Of a stretch of DNA of 64,000 nucleotides, positions 9,037 through 17,036 are shown in pieces. The translations under genes were made by a program, and so were the position numbers. The stretch spans positions 209,014-273,013 of the forward strand of contig JAXMHA010000001.1 of assembly GCA_046347015.1 (NCBI GenBank). The letters run 5' to 3'. The notes under the pieces were generated by a model. That model was not told the origin of the DNA and searched no databases. It saw only the letters and a program-made list of their open reading frames with translations. Every line of letters begins with the position of its first letter. Within the stretch, counting starts at the first letter, position 1. The stretch is from Dokdonella_A sp046347015. GTDB taxonomy: Bacteria > Pseudomonadota > Gammaproteobacteria > Xanthomonadales > Rhodanobacteraceae.

Positions 9037-9978
9037 ATGCCTGCGCCACCCCCGACATTCCGGCCTGCCCTGCTCGCACCACGCCATTGGCCGGCCTGGT
9101 TCGGACTCGCCCTGATCCGCATCGCGAACCTGTTGCCGCTCCGCGCGATGTTCGCGCTCGGCCGTGCCATCGGCCATCTCGCGCCGCTCGCGTTGCCGGT
9201 CCGGCGCCGGATCGTCGCCCGCAACCTCGAGCTGTGTTTTCCCGAACTCGACGCTGCTGCACGCGCACGCATCGCCGAGTCCACGCTGCACGACACGGGA
9301 CTGATGCTGGCCGAGTTCGCGCTGGCCTGGATGGGGTCGCGCGCCCGGCTCGCACGCCTGCGCGTCCGTTTCGACGATTGGGACAATCTTGCGGCAGCGC
9401 ACGCGGACGGCCGCGGCGTGTTGTTGTTCGGCGGCCACTTTTCGCACCTCGAACTGTGCGCGCGGCTCGTCGCGGAGCGGGTGCCGCTCGCCGGCATGTA
9501 CCGCGAGCATGACGACGCGGCGTTCGAGTGGGCGATCCGCCGCGCCCGGCTGCGCTACGCGAGTGCGATGTTCCGGCGGGACGAGATCCGCGCCAGCGTC
9601 CGCCACCTGCGCAATGGCGGACTCCTGTGGTACGCGCCCGACCAGGACATGCGCGGCAAGGACATCGTGTTCGCGCCGTTTTTCGGCGTGCCCGCGGCGA
9701 CGATCACCGCGACGCACCACCTCGCGCGGATGTCCGGCGCGCGCGTGGTGCCGTTCTTCCATCGCCGCGAACCCGATGGCAGCTACGTGATCCGCATCGG
9801 CAAGCCACTCGAAGGTTTTCCGGGGCCCGATCCCGCAGCCGACACCGCGCGGGTCAATGCCTGCATCGAAGCCATGGTCCGCGAGGCACCCGCCCAATAC
9901 CTCTGGCTGCACAAGCGATTCAAGACCCGCCCACCGGGCCAGCCATCCGTCTACGACGCCATGCCTGCCGATGCCTGA
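9037..9978 (+). CDS. lpxL: Lipid A biosynthesis (lauroyl) acyltransferase
   Basis: A 313-residue LpxL/HtrB-family inner-membrane acyltransferase that adds a secondary acyl chain to Kdo2-lipid IVA. The catalytic H-x4-E motif is HFSHLE (His134, Glu139). Downstream PDQDMRGKDIVFAPFFG is the conserved family block. An N-terminal hydrophobic helix spans about residues 20-40. It sits beside waaA, whose product supplies its substrate. There is no Shine-Dalgarno. Instead TACAAT at 9023-9028 ends 8 nt before the ATG, which would give an almost leaderless mRNA. LpxL versus LpxM specificity cannot be told from the sequence. Confidence 0.92.
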   Translation: MPAPPPTFRPALLAPRHWPAWFGLALIRIANLLPLRAMFALGRAIGHLAPLALPVRRRIVARNLELCFPELDAAARARIAESTLHDTGLMLAEFALAWMGSRARLARLRVRFDDWDNLAAAHADGRGVLLFGGHFSHLELCARLVAERVPLAGMYREHDDAAFEWAIRRARLRYASAMFRRDEIRASVRHLRNGGLLWYAPDQDMRGKDIVFAPFFGVPAATITATHHLARMSGARVVPFFHRREPDGSYVIRIGKPLEGFPGPDPAADTARVNACIEAMVREAPAQYLWLHKRFKTRPPGQPSVYDAMPADA

Positions 9979-9996
9979 GTTCCCGCATTCGCGGAT

Positions 9997-10803
9997 TCAG
10001 GAGGAATCCCGCTCTGCATCGTGCGCCAGGTCCTGCGGCGAGCGGGCAACGTGGCTGCCGTGCCGCCGCGCCTCGTGCAGCTTGGCGTACTTCAGGAACA
10101 CGTAGAACGCGCCGAGCACGCTGCCGACGAAGCCGGCCCAACCGGACAGGAAGTAGCGCTTGACGACGAATTGCCGCACGAAGAACAACGGTGGATACAC
10201 CACCATCCGCAGGCCCGTCCAGCGCTGCCGGCGTGCGAGCTTGTCAATGACGAGCCCGGAGGAATACCGGTTGATCTTGTCGACGCGCGCGGCGATGTCG
10301 GGATCGCCGTCATTGACGAAATCCGCGCGCCAGAGGGTCCGCACCGGACCGTCGGCCGTCACCGATGCGTGCACCGGTGCATCGTTCATCCGCGCGTGCC
10401 GGCGGTCGAACAAACGCAGGTGCCCGTTGCGATGCGACCAACGATGCTGCGCGGTCCAGAACAACCGTTCGCGACGCGGCAGGCGGAACCCGGAAACGCG
10501 CGGCGCGGCGAGCGCGGACTCGATCGCTTCGCGCGTGCCGCGTGACAGGATCTCGTCCGCATCGAGGATCAGGATCCAGTCGTGCCGTGCAAGGTCGATC
10601 GCGCGTTGCTTTTGCGGGCCGTAATCATCAAACGGATGCGAGTGCACATGCGCGCCATGTCGGCGCGCGATGTCGAGTGTCGCATCGGTCGAACCCGAGT
10701 CCAACACCAGCTTCTCGTCGGCCCAATCGACCGCGGCAAGGCAGCGATCGAGCGTTGCCGCATTGTTGAAGGTGATGACCACCACCGACACGGGCTCACG
10801 CAT
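9997..10803 (-). CDS. Family 2 glycosyltransferase, LPS core type (WaaE/LgtF-like)
   Basis: A 268-residue GT-A glycosyltransferase of the group that adds a beta-linked hexose to the LPS inner core heptose. The N-terminal VSVVVITFNN, the LDSGSTDAT motif (about 35-42) and the catalytic DADEI (81-85, the metal-binding D-x-D) are clear. The KINRYSSGLVID segment and C-terminal hydrophobic YFLSGWAGFVGSVLGAFYVF are typical of WaaE-like enzymes. I trimmed the start to the ATG at 10803, which overlaps the O-antigen ligase stop by 8 bp. It is therefore the distal gene of that operon. Confidence 0.88.
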   Translation of the reverse strand: MREPVSVVVITFNNAATLDRCLAAVDWADEKLVLDSGSTDATLDIARRHGAHVHSHPFDDYGPQKQRAIDLARHDWILILDADEILSRGTREAIESALAAPRVSGFRLPRRERLFWTAQHRWSHRNGHLRLFDRRHARMNDAPVHASVTADGPVRTLWRADFVNDGDPDIAARVDKINRYSSGLVIDKLARRQRWTGLRMVVYPPLFFVRQFVVKRYFLSGWAGFVGSVLGAFYVFLKYAKLHEARRHGSHVARSPQDLAHDAERDSS

Positions 10804-12121
10804 CGCCACCGCTCCGCCCCGCGGCGAGCGCCGCGACGTACACCGCGACGAGCCACCAGAACAGGAGCCCCCACCAAGCCGAGTAGAAGGCGAGGTGCGA
10901 GTTGAGCGGGAAGCACATCGCGACCAGCGCCAGCGCCGGCGCCCGGCCGCGCTCGCGTGCGGCCGGACCGGCGCGCCGCCACGCCATGACCGCGAACCCC
11001 GCACCGGTGATCCAGAACACGAGGCCGACAATGCCCGTTTCGCTCAGGATCTCGAGCACGATCTGGTGCGCGTGCGATGCGCCGGTGTCGCTGGTTGGAT
11101 CGACGAAGCGGTCGCCTTTCGCGGCATAGGCCGGATAGGCGTAACGGAAGCCGCGCACGCCCACTCCCGTCAATGGCCGCGCGCGGATCATGCCGACCGC
11201 AGCGTGCCAGATGCTGAGCCGCCCGGCGGACGCCTCGTCGATCGCAAGCGGCGTGCCGCGCAAAGCGAGGAGGCTGCGGTCGATCCGCGCATCGAAGCGG
11301 CTCGAGTCGTGCCAGGCGAGGAACGCGAGCGCGCCCGACACCACGGCAAGCCCCAACGCCAGTACCGCGAAACGCCTCCAGTTGCCTGCTTCCCGTGCCG
11401 CGAGAATCAGCACGACCAGCCCATATGAGATCCACGCCGCACGCGAGCCCGCCAGCAGGATCGGGACCGCGAGCACGAGGAACGCGACCGCGAGTCCCGG
11501 GCGCCCCCAGCGCGCCCGCGCGGCCAGCAGCACGAACGGCGACAGCACGGCCAGCGTCGGCCCGAGCTTCAGGTTGCCGGCCCCGAACACGCCGGAGATC
11601 CGTTCGGCCTCGGCGGCGCCGCCGAGGCTGTAGCCGAAGAGGATCTGCACCCATGCATCGATCACCCACAGCGCGACGACTGCAGCCACGACTTCGACGA
11701 ATCCGGGCCAGCGTTTCGCATGGCGCAACGCGTGGATGACGAACACGGCAAACGGCGCGAAGCGAAGCAAGCTCGCGATCGTCGCCCAGCTTTTCGACGG
11801 CTCGATGGCCCAGAACCCGGACAGCAGCGCGGGTAGCCAATAGCATGCGAACAGCACGAGCGCGCGCCTGGTTTCCGCGAGGTCGAACCGGCGTTGCGCG
11901 GCCAGCACGAGGCCTGCGATCGCGGCGATCGCAACGGGCAACTCCGATGACCGGCCCGCCGGCAACAGGACGATCGCGGAGACGACAATGGCGATCGGCC
12001 AGATCGAATCCCTGTGCAGGCTCCCCGATGTTCCGGCCAACGGATCGTTCATGCGGAACGGTGACCGGGGCTCGCGGCGCATCGTCGGGAACCTGCGCAC
12101 CCTGCCACCGGGCGAGTCCAC
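10796..12121 (-). CDS. O-antigen ligase family (WaaL/Wzy_C) membrane protein
   Basis: Polytopic inner-membrane protein with about ten predicted hydrophobic segments and the Wzy_C/O-antigen ligase domain. The functional loop contains SRAAWISYGL and then ASHAHQIVLEILSETGIVGL, with the conserved histidine. The family joins undecaprenyl-linked glycans to lipid A core or polymerises them. Ligase fits the LPS neighbours better, but this is inference. A GTG at 12121 has a plausible AGGGA Shine-Dalgarno. In-frame ATGs at 12082 and 12052 (MNDPLAG) are alternatives. Gene order with the downstream core glycosyltransferase supports a small LPS operon. Confidence 0.85.
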   Translation of the reverse strand: MDSPGGRVRRFPTMRREPRSPFRMNDPLAGTSGSLHRDSIWPIAIVVSAIVLLPAGRSSELPVAIAAIAGLVLAAQRRFDLAETRRALVLFACYWLPALLSGFWAIEPSKSWATIASLLRFAPFAVFVIHALRHAKRWPGFVEVVAAVVALWVIDAWVQILFGYSLGGAAEAERISGVFGAGNLKLGPTLAVLSPFVLLAARARWGRPGLAVAFLVLAVPILLAGSRAAWISYGLVVLILAAREAGNWRRFAVLALGLAVVSGALAFLAWHDSSRFDARIDRSLLALRGTPLAIDEASAGRLSIWHAAVGMIRARPLTGVGVRGFRYAYPAYAAKGDRFVDPTSDTGASHAHQIVLEILSETGIVGLVFWITGAGFAVMAWRRAGPAARERGRAPALALVAMCFPLNSHLAFYSAWWGLLFWWLVAVYVAALAAGRSGGDA

Positions 12122-12325
12122 GCTTTCCCTGGTTCAACCCGAGGGCCGTGCTGGTTCATTCGCGCTCATCGAAGTCTACGCGGGAAACGCCGGAACCGTC
12201 GGCGCACGCGCTGGATCAGGCCGGGAGCCGACCATGCCAGTCTAACCGCATGCTGTCGGCGAGGCACGGGCAAGTGCCGCCACCAGTCCCGGCGTCCCGG
12301 CGGTAATGACGTTTGCCGTGACCGA

Positions 12326-13435
12326 CTACTGCGTGAGTTCGTCGTAAACCGCCAGCGTTGCCGCGCGCATCTCTTCGACGCGGTAATGCGCGAGCGGCGC
12401 GATCGGAGGCGCGGCGCGCAGCAATTCCGCGGCCCGCTCCGCAAGCCGGACACGGTCGCCCGGCGGCACCCGGCCGGCGGGATAAAGTTCGGCCAGAAGT
12501 TCACCGACGCCGCCGTGGCCGTAACCGAGCACCGGCCGGCACATCGCCAGTGCCTCGACCACCGTCCTGCCGAACGCTTCTGGTTTCGTCGAAAGCTGCA
12601 ACACGAGCGTCGACGCCCCGAAGACGTCGCGGATGTCCGCCCGCGGTGGTGTCATCGCAACCACGTCCGCGACACCGAGCGAACGGGCGAGCCGCTCCAG
12701 CTCTTCGACATACGCCGAGCGCCCGTCCTGCGCGACGCCGAGGAGCAGCAGGCGCGCCTCGATGCCGCGCACGCCGAGATCGGCCAGCAGCCGGATCGCG
12801 TCGGCATGCCCCTTGAGCCGCGTGCCGCGCGCTGGCAACGTCAGCAACGGGCCGCCGGTCAGTTGCGGGAACTCGGCCTGGAACGCCCGGCGCCAGGCGT
12901 CATCGGGTTGGTAGCCGTACGGGAACTCGTGGGCATCGATGCCGCGCGGAATGACGATGAGCCGCGCGGGGTCGGCTTGCGGAAACGACCGCAACATGTG
13001 GTCACGCACTGCATTCGACACGCAGATGATGCGATCGCCACGGGTCATGATCGCGCTGTACCAACCCGGCGAATACAGCCCGTGCGCGGTGGTGACGATG
13101 GCCGGCCGCCGGGTCGCGCCGCGCAGCGCGATGCGCGCGAGCCATCCCGGCAGCCGCGAGCGCACGTGCGCAATGCCGACATCCGGCCGCAACAATACGC
13201 GCCGCAGCTCGGGTACCGCCCGGAATGCCGCCGTTGACTTGCGCGCCAACGGCAGGGTGATGTGTTCACTGCCTTCGGCGACCAGCCTCTCGACCAGCCG
13301 TCCGCCGGCGGACACGACGATCGACGGCCGCCCCGCCTCGACCAGCGCCTTTGCAATCTCGAGCGTCGCGCGTTCGGCACCACCGGCGTCGAGCGCCGGA
13401 ACCAGTTGCACGACGCCGGGACGGGCGGGCGGCAT
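12326..13435 (-). CDS. Family 4 glycosyltransferase
   Basis: A 369-residue GT-B enzyme of family GT4, probably acting in LPS core or surface polysaccharide synthesis. The N-terminal domain opens VVQLVPALDAGGAERATLEI, including the glycine-rich acceptor loop GGAE. The C-terminal donor-binding domain carries KPEAFGRTVVEAL, an E-x7-E motif. The acceptor and donor sugars are not identifiable. It follows the zinc-finger gene by 6 bp and precedes the O-antigen ligase by about 200 bp, all on the same strand. That 200-bp spacer shows no gene. Confidence 0.88.
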   Translation of the reverse strand: MPPARPGVVQLVPALDAGGAERATLEIAKALVEAGRPSIVVSAGGRLVERLVAEGSEHITLPLARKSTAAFRAVPELRRVLLRPDVGIAHVRSRLPGWLARIALRGATRRPAIVTTAHGLYSPGWYSAIMTRGDRIICVSNAVRDHMLRSFPQADPARLIVIPRGIDAHEFPYGYQPDDAWRRAFQAEFPQLTGGPLLTLPARGTRLKGHADAIRLLADLGVRGIEARLLLLGVAQDGRSAYVEELERLARSLGVADVVAMTPPRADIRDVFGASTLVLQLSTKPEAFGRTVVEALAMCRPVLGYGHGGVGELLAELYPAGRVPPGDRVRLAERAAELLRAAPPIAPLAHYRVEEMRAATLAVYDELTQ

Positions 13436-13441
13436 CCGGCT

Positions 13442-13651
13442 TCAGTCTTTCAGGATGTACTCGGCGCCGCAGTACGGGCACTTGGCATGGCCACCGTTGT
13501 CCGCGATCGGCAGGTAGACGCGCGGATGGGCGTTCCACAACAGCATGTCCGGCATCGGACAACTCAGCGGAAGGTCGGCGCGCGTCACTTCGTAACGCCG
13601 TTGGGCACAAGATGGCTCGAAGGGCCGCGGTGTGGTGGGCTCAAAGGTCAT
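13442..13651 (-). CDS. CHCC-type zinc finger protein (NDUFS6-like fold)
   Basis: A 69-residue protein of the zf-CHCC family, related to the zinc-binding part of mitochondrial complex I subunit NDUFS6. Metal ligands are Cys31, His42 and the CPYC pair Cys58/Cys61. The spacing matches the family (C...H...CxxC). It is smaller than most genes here but clearly coding, since all four ligands are conserved and the frame runs straight into the GT4 gene 6 bp later. Cellular role is unknown; in proteobacteria it is a widespread small orphan. Confidence 0.88.
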   Translation of the reverse strand: MTFEPTTPRPFEPSCAQRRYEVTRADLPLSCPMPDMLLWNAHPRVYLPIADNGGHAKCPYCGAEYILKD

Positions 13652-13837
13652 GGGAGCGAGGTTCGCGGGGATTGTCCTGAAGTTTACAGCACGAATCGTG
13701 CCCGGCCGATGTGCCTTCCGGTACGGACACGGTGGCAGCGGACCGCGTCCACCTGCGTATTGACCTAGAATGGGTGCGTTGCCTGAAGCCCGGTTTCGCG
13801 ACACCCCCGACCCACCCCTCGATTGCGGAGCACCGTC

Positions 13838-15085
13838 ATGGACTTCAACAAGCTCGTGGCACGCGGCAAGGCCATACTCCTCACGCCGAAATCGGAGTGG
13901 CCGGTCATCTCGGCCGAACCCGACTCGGTGGCCGGCCTGTACCGCAACTACATTGTCTGGCTCGCCGCGATTCCGGCCGTGTTCGGCTTCATCAAGGGCA
14001 GTCTGATCGGCTACAGCGCGTTCGGGATCCATGTCCGCAGCGGCATCGGCGCCGGGCTGGTCGGGATGGTGACGACGTACCTTCTGACGTTGATCGCGGT
14101 ATACGTGATCATGCTGATCATCGACGCGCTCGCGCCGACATTCGGCGCGCAGAAGAACCAGGTGCAGGCACTGAAGGCCGTCGGCTACGCGTTCACCGCG
14201 AGTTGGGTGGCCGGGATCGGCACGATCATCCCGTGGGCCGGTGGCCTGATCGCATTGGCCGGCGGCATCTACAGCATCTACCTGCTGTATCTCGGGTTGC
14301 CGGCAACGATGCAGTGCGCACCCGAAAAGGCCGTCGGCTACACCGCGGTCACGGTGGTCATTTCGATCGTGCTGATGTGGATCCTCGCCATCGCCACGGC
14401 CGGGATGACCGGCGTGTCGCGTCTCGCTCATCCGGGCTTCGCCGACTCCGGCGGCAGCGTCGAAATCGACAAGGACAGCACGCTCGGGAAGCTCGACGCG
14501 TGGACGAAAAAGATGCAGGCGGCCAGCGACAAGCTCGAACAGGCCCAGAAATCCGGCGATTCCAATGCGCAGGGTGAGGCACTCGGCAACGTCATCGGCA
14601 CCGCCCTCACCGGTGGCGCCAAGGTCGAAGCCCTCGCGCCCGACACGTTGAAGCCGTTCGTGCCGGCAACGCTCGCCGGATGGGCGCGCAGCGACTTTTC
14701 GGCCGAACGCAATGGCGCGATGGGCATGCAGGTGTCGACGGCGAAAGGCACGTACAAGGGCGATGGCGGACAGGAACTCGAACTCGAGATCACCGACATG
14801 GGCAGCGCCAAGGGCCTGCTTGCGCTCGCCGGTTTCGCCAACGTTGCACAGGACCGCGAGACCGACCACGGCTACGAGAAGACGTACCGCCAGGACGGCC
14901 GGTTGATCCACGAGGAATGGGATGGCCAGAACCACCACGGCGAATACGGCATCGTGCTCGGCGACCGGTTCACCGTGAAAGTCTCCGGCAATGCCGACAG
15001 CATCGACCGCATCAAGCAGGCGGCCGCCTCGATCGACCTCGCTGGGCTCGAGCGCCTGAAGGACCAGGGCGTCACGAAGGACTGA
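13838..15085 (+). CDS. Yip1-family multi-spanning membrane protein with C-terminal soluble domain
   Basis: The N-terminal 200 residues are a Yip1/DUF1282-type membrane domain with about five hydrophobic spans (YIVWLAAIPAVFGFI, MVTTYLLTLIAVYVIMLII, AGGIYSIYLLYLGLPATM and others). From about residue 210 the chain becomes hydrophilic, with a lysine-rich helix (LDAWTKKMQAASDKLEQAQK) and then a beta-rich region ending near residue 415. The fusion of a Yip1 membrane unit with this soluble half is not one I can assign a function to. The start is the ATG at 13838 with a GCGGAG Shine-Dalgarno, rather than the ATG 15 nt upstream. It is divergent from the zinc-finger gene. Confidence 0.85.
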   Translation: MDFNKLVARGKAILLTPKSEWPVISAEPDSVAGLYRNYIVWLAAIPAVFGFIKGSLIGYSAFGIHVRSGIGAGLVGMVTTYLLTLIAVYVIMLIIDALAPTFGAQKNQVQALKAVGYAFTASWVAGIGTIIPWAGGLIALAGGIYSIYLLYLGLPATMQCAPEKAVGYTAVTVVISIVLMWILAIATAGMTGVSRLAHPGFADSGGSVEIDKDSTLGKLDAWTKKMQAASDKLEQAQKSGDSNAQGEALGNVIGTALTGGAKVEALAPDTLKPFVPATLAGWARSDFSAERNGAMGMQVSTAKGTYKGDGGQELELEITDMGSAKGLLALAGFANVAQDRETDHGYEKTYRQDGRLIHEEWDGQNHHGEYGIVLGDRFTVKVSGNADSIDRIKQAAASIDLAGLERLKDQGVTKD

Positions 15086-15124
15086 CCGCAGGCCGGCATC
15101 CGGCCGGCCCGCGGGACCCGCGCA

Positions 15125-15739
15125 TCAGGACTTCCTTGGCGGAATGCCCGTTTCCGGCAGCTTCGACGCGCCCTCCGGGAACGTCTCGGTGGTGATGCGG
15201 ATGCGGATGTCGTCGCTGATCTTCGGAACGAAGCGCGTAATGCCGAACTCCGAGCGCTTGATGACCGCCGTCGCATCGAATCCGGCCGCGACGACCTTGC
15301 GCGTCGGGTAGTCACCGATCTTGTTCACGGTGACGTCGAGCGTCACCGGCCGCGTCACGCCGTGCAACGTCAGGTCGCCGGTGACGACAAGCTTGTCCGG
15401 CGTCGCGCCACGCGCGACGCGCGTGCTCTTGAACGTGATCTTCGGAAACTTCGCCGCATCGAGGTAATCGGCGGAGCGCAGATGCTTGTCGAGCACTTCG
15501 ATGTTGGTGTTGACGGTCTTGACCGGAATGGCGGCCTCGACCGACGACCTGGTCGGATCGTCCGGGTCGAACACCAGCTTCCCGGTGACGCCGCCGAACA
15601 GGCCGACCGGATTCGAGAACCCGAAATGGTTCCACGTGAACTGCACTTGGGTGTGCTTGGGGTTGATCTCGTAGGTGGCCGCGAAAGCCGGCGCAGCGGC
15701 CAGCATGGCCAACATCGCGGCGAGGGAAAACTTCGGCAT
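15125..15739 (-). CDS. YceI family periplasmic lipid-binding protein
   Basis: A 204-residue YceI protein, a periplasmic lipocalin-like fold that binds polyisoprenoid or amide lipids. A cleavable signal peptide (MPKFSLAAMLAMLAAAPAFA) precedes mature YEINPKHTQVQFTWNHFGFS, the typical first strands. The middle VLDKHLRSADYLDAAKFPKI and C-terminal RSEFGITRFVPKISDDIRI are family signatures. It is convergent with the Yip1-like gene. A GGCCGG-cat-CCGGCC hairpin in the 39-bp gap may end both transcripts. Ligand and role in this organism are unknown. Confidence 0.93.
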   Translation of the reverse strand: MPKFSLAAMLAMLAAAPAFAATYEINPKHTQVQFTWNHFGFSNPVGLFGGVTGKLVFDPDDPTRSSVEAAIPVKTVNTNIEVLDKHLRSADYLDAAKFPKITFKSTRVARGATPDKLVVTGDLTLHGVTRPVTLDVTVNKIGDYPTRKVVAAGFDATAVIKRSEFGITRFVPKISDDIRIRITTETFPEGASKLPETGIPPRKS

Positions 15740-15888
15740 GGAACGGACTCCCGTGGTTCGTGGTTCGGAATCGACGCGGCGCGCCGCGCCGCAAGCGGCG
15801 CGCCAGTCAACGACAGGACGGGCTCGCCGTTAGACTAGCATCGTCCGCGACCGCTCCGGTGCCGCGGTCACGACCGGAATGCGCGCAG

Positions 15889-16875
15889 ATGCCGTCCGAC
15901 AACACCTGCTGGGTCGTCAGCGACGGCCGCGCTGGCAACGAGCGGCAAGCACTCGCGCTGGCGCATGGCCTGGGGTTCGATACTCGCGTCATGCGCATGA
16001 AACTGCGCGAACCCTGGCAGGGCCTCGCACCCCGCCTGACCCTCGGCGTTCGCCACGCCATCGTGGCCGAGGGTGGCGTCCGGTTCGAACCGCCGTGGCC
16101 GGAAGTCGCGATTGGCGCCGGCCGCCGCGCGGCGCTGGTCACGCGCATGCTGCGCCGCTGGTCGAAAGGCGGCGCGTACACGATCCAGATCCTCGATCCG
16201 CGCATCGACCCGCGCGCATTCGACATCGTCGTTGCACCGCTGCATGACAACCTTGCCGGCGCCAACGTCGTGCAGACGATCGGCGCGTTGAACCCGGTCG
16301 ATGCCGACTGGCTCGCCGATGGCCGCCGGCGCTTCGCGGCGTTGGCCGCGCTGCCCGAGCCGCGCACCACCGTACTGATCGGCGCGTCGAACCGTGCACA
16401 ACGGCTCGACGAACCCTATTTCGACAGCCTCGTCGAACGACTGCACCGGCGTCACGCGAGCGACGGGGGAAGCTTCCTCGTCAGTGCGTCGCGACGCACG
16501 CCCGCGAACATCGTCGCGCGGCTGCGCGACACCTTCCGCGTGCTGCCCGGCGTGTTCCACGCACCCGGAGACACCGGCGAGAATCCGTATCCCGGCCTGC
16601 TCGGCTGGGCGCAACGCTTCGTCGTCACGCCCGACTCGGTCAACATGATCTCCGAATGTTGCGCGACCGAGCGCCCCGTCTACACCTTCGCGCCCCGACC
16701 GATCGGCGGCAAGCTCGCGTCGTTCCATGCACGGTTGCGCGCCAGCGGCGCGCTGCGTGATCTCGACGATCCGCGGCCGGCACCGCCGCGCTCGCCGCTC
16801 GCGGAAACCAGCGCCGTGGCCGAAATCGTGAGGGAGCGCTGGGCCGCGGAGCGCCGCCACCCCGTGGATTCCTAG
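15889..16875 (+). CDS. ELM1/GtrOC1-like putative nucleoside-diphosphate-sugar epimerase family protein
   Basis: A 328-residue member of the mitochondrial fission ELM1-like family found in many proteobacteria. Signatures include CWVVSDGRAGNERQALALA at the N-terminus, IQILDPRIDPRAFDIVVAPLHD in the middle, and TPDSVNMISECCATERPVY near the C-terminus. These fit a GT-B-like Rossmann arrangement. The biochemical activity is unestablished. I chose ATG 15889, where family similarity begins, although the frame stays open 129 bp upstream. It is convergent with glnE. Confidence 0.8.
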   Translation: MPSDNTCWVVSDGRAGNERQALALAHGLGFDTRVMRMKLREPWQGLAPRLTLGVRHAIVAEGGVRFEPPWPEVAIGAGRRAALVTRMLRRWSKGGAYTIQILDPRIDPRAFDIVVAPLHDNLAGANVVQTIGALNPVDADWLADGRRRFAALAALPEPRTTVLIGASNRAQRLDEPYFDSLVERLHRRHASDGGSFLVSASRRTPANIVARLRDTFRVLPGVFHAPGDTGENPYPGLLGWAQRFVVTPDSVNMISECCATERPVYTFAPRPIGGKLASFHARLRASGALRDLDDPRPAPPRSPLAETSAVAEIVRERWAAERRHPVDS

Positions 16876-16896
16876 CGAAGCATTGACGATCCCGTG

Positions 16897-16941
16897 TTCG
16901 CCCTTCGACGTCCATTCGCCCTTCGGCAGGTTCAGGGCGAA
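16897..16941. terminator. Hairpin between convergent ELM1-like gene and glnE
   Basis: A perfect 8-bp stem TTCGCCCT (16915-16922) / AGGGCGAA (16934-16941) has an 11-nt loop. TTCGCCCTTCG also occurs upstream at about 16897, giving a short direct repeat. There is no T-tract, so it may act as a bidirectional block or be a dispersed intergenic repeat. A related half (TCAGGGCGAACGG) recurs at about 49479-49491. Confidence 0.45.
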
Positions 16942-17036
16942 CGGGTGACGCACCGGCCTCGGCCGAGGCGGAGCGTGCGGCAAACCCAAGCCAGACTTGT
17001 CGAACCGCAGACGCAAGCACCAAGGCGGGAAAGCCG

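Noticed and set aside
8862..9497. Long N-terminal extension of waaA
   Set aside because: The sequence upstream of GTG 8861 is antisense to lpxL and has no resemblance to Kdo transferases, which start at the membrane anchor.
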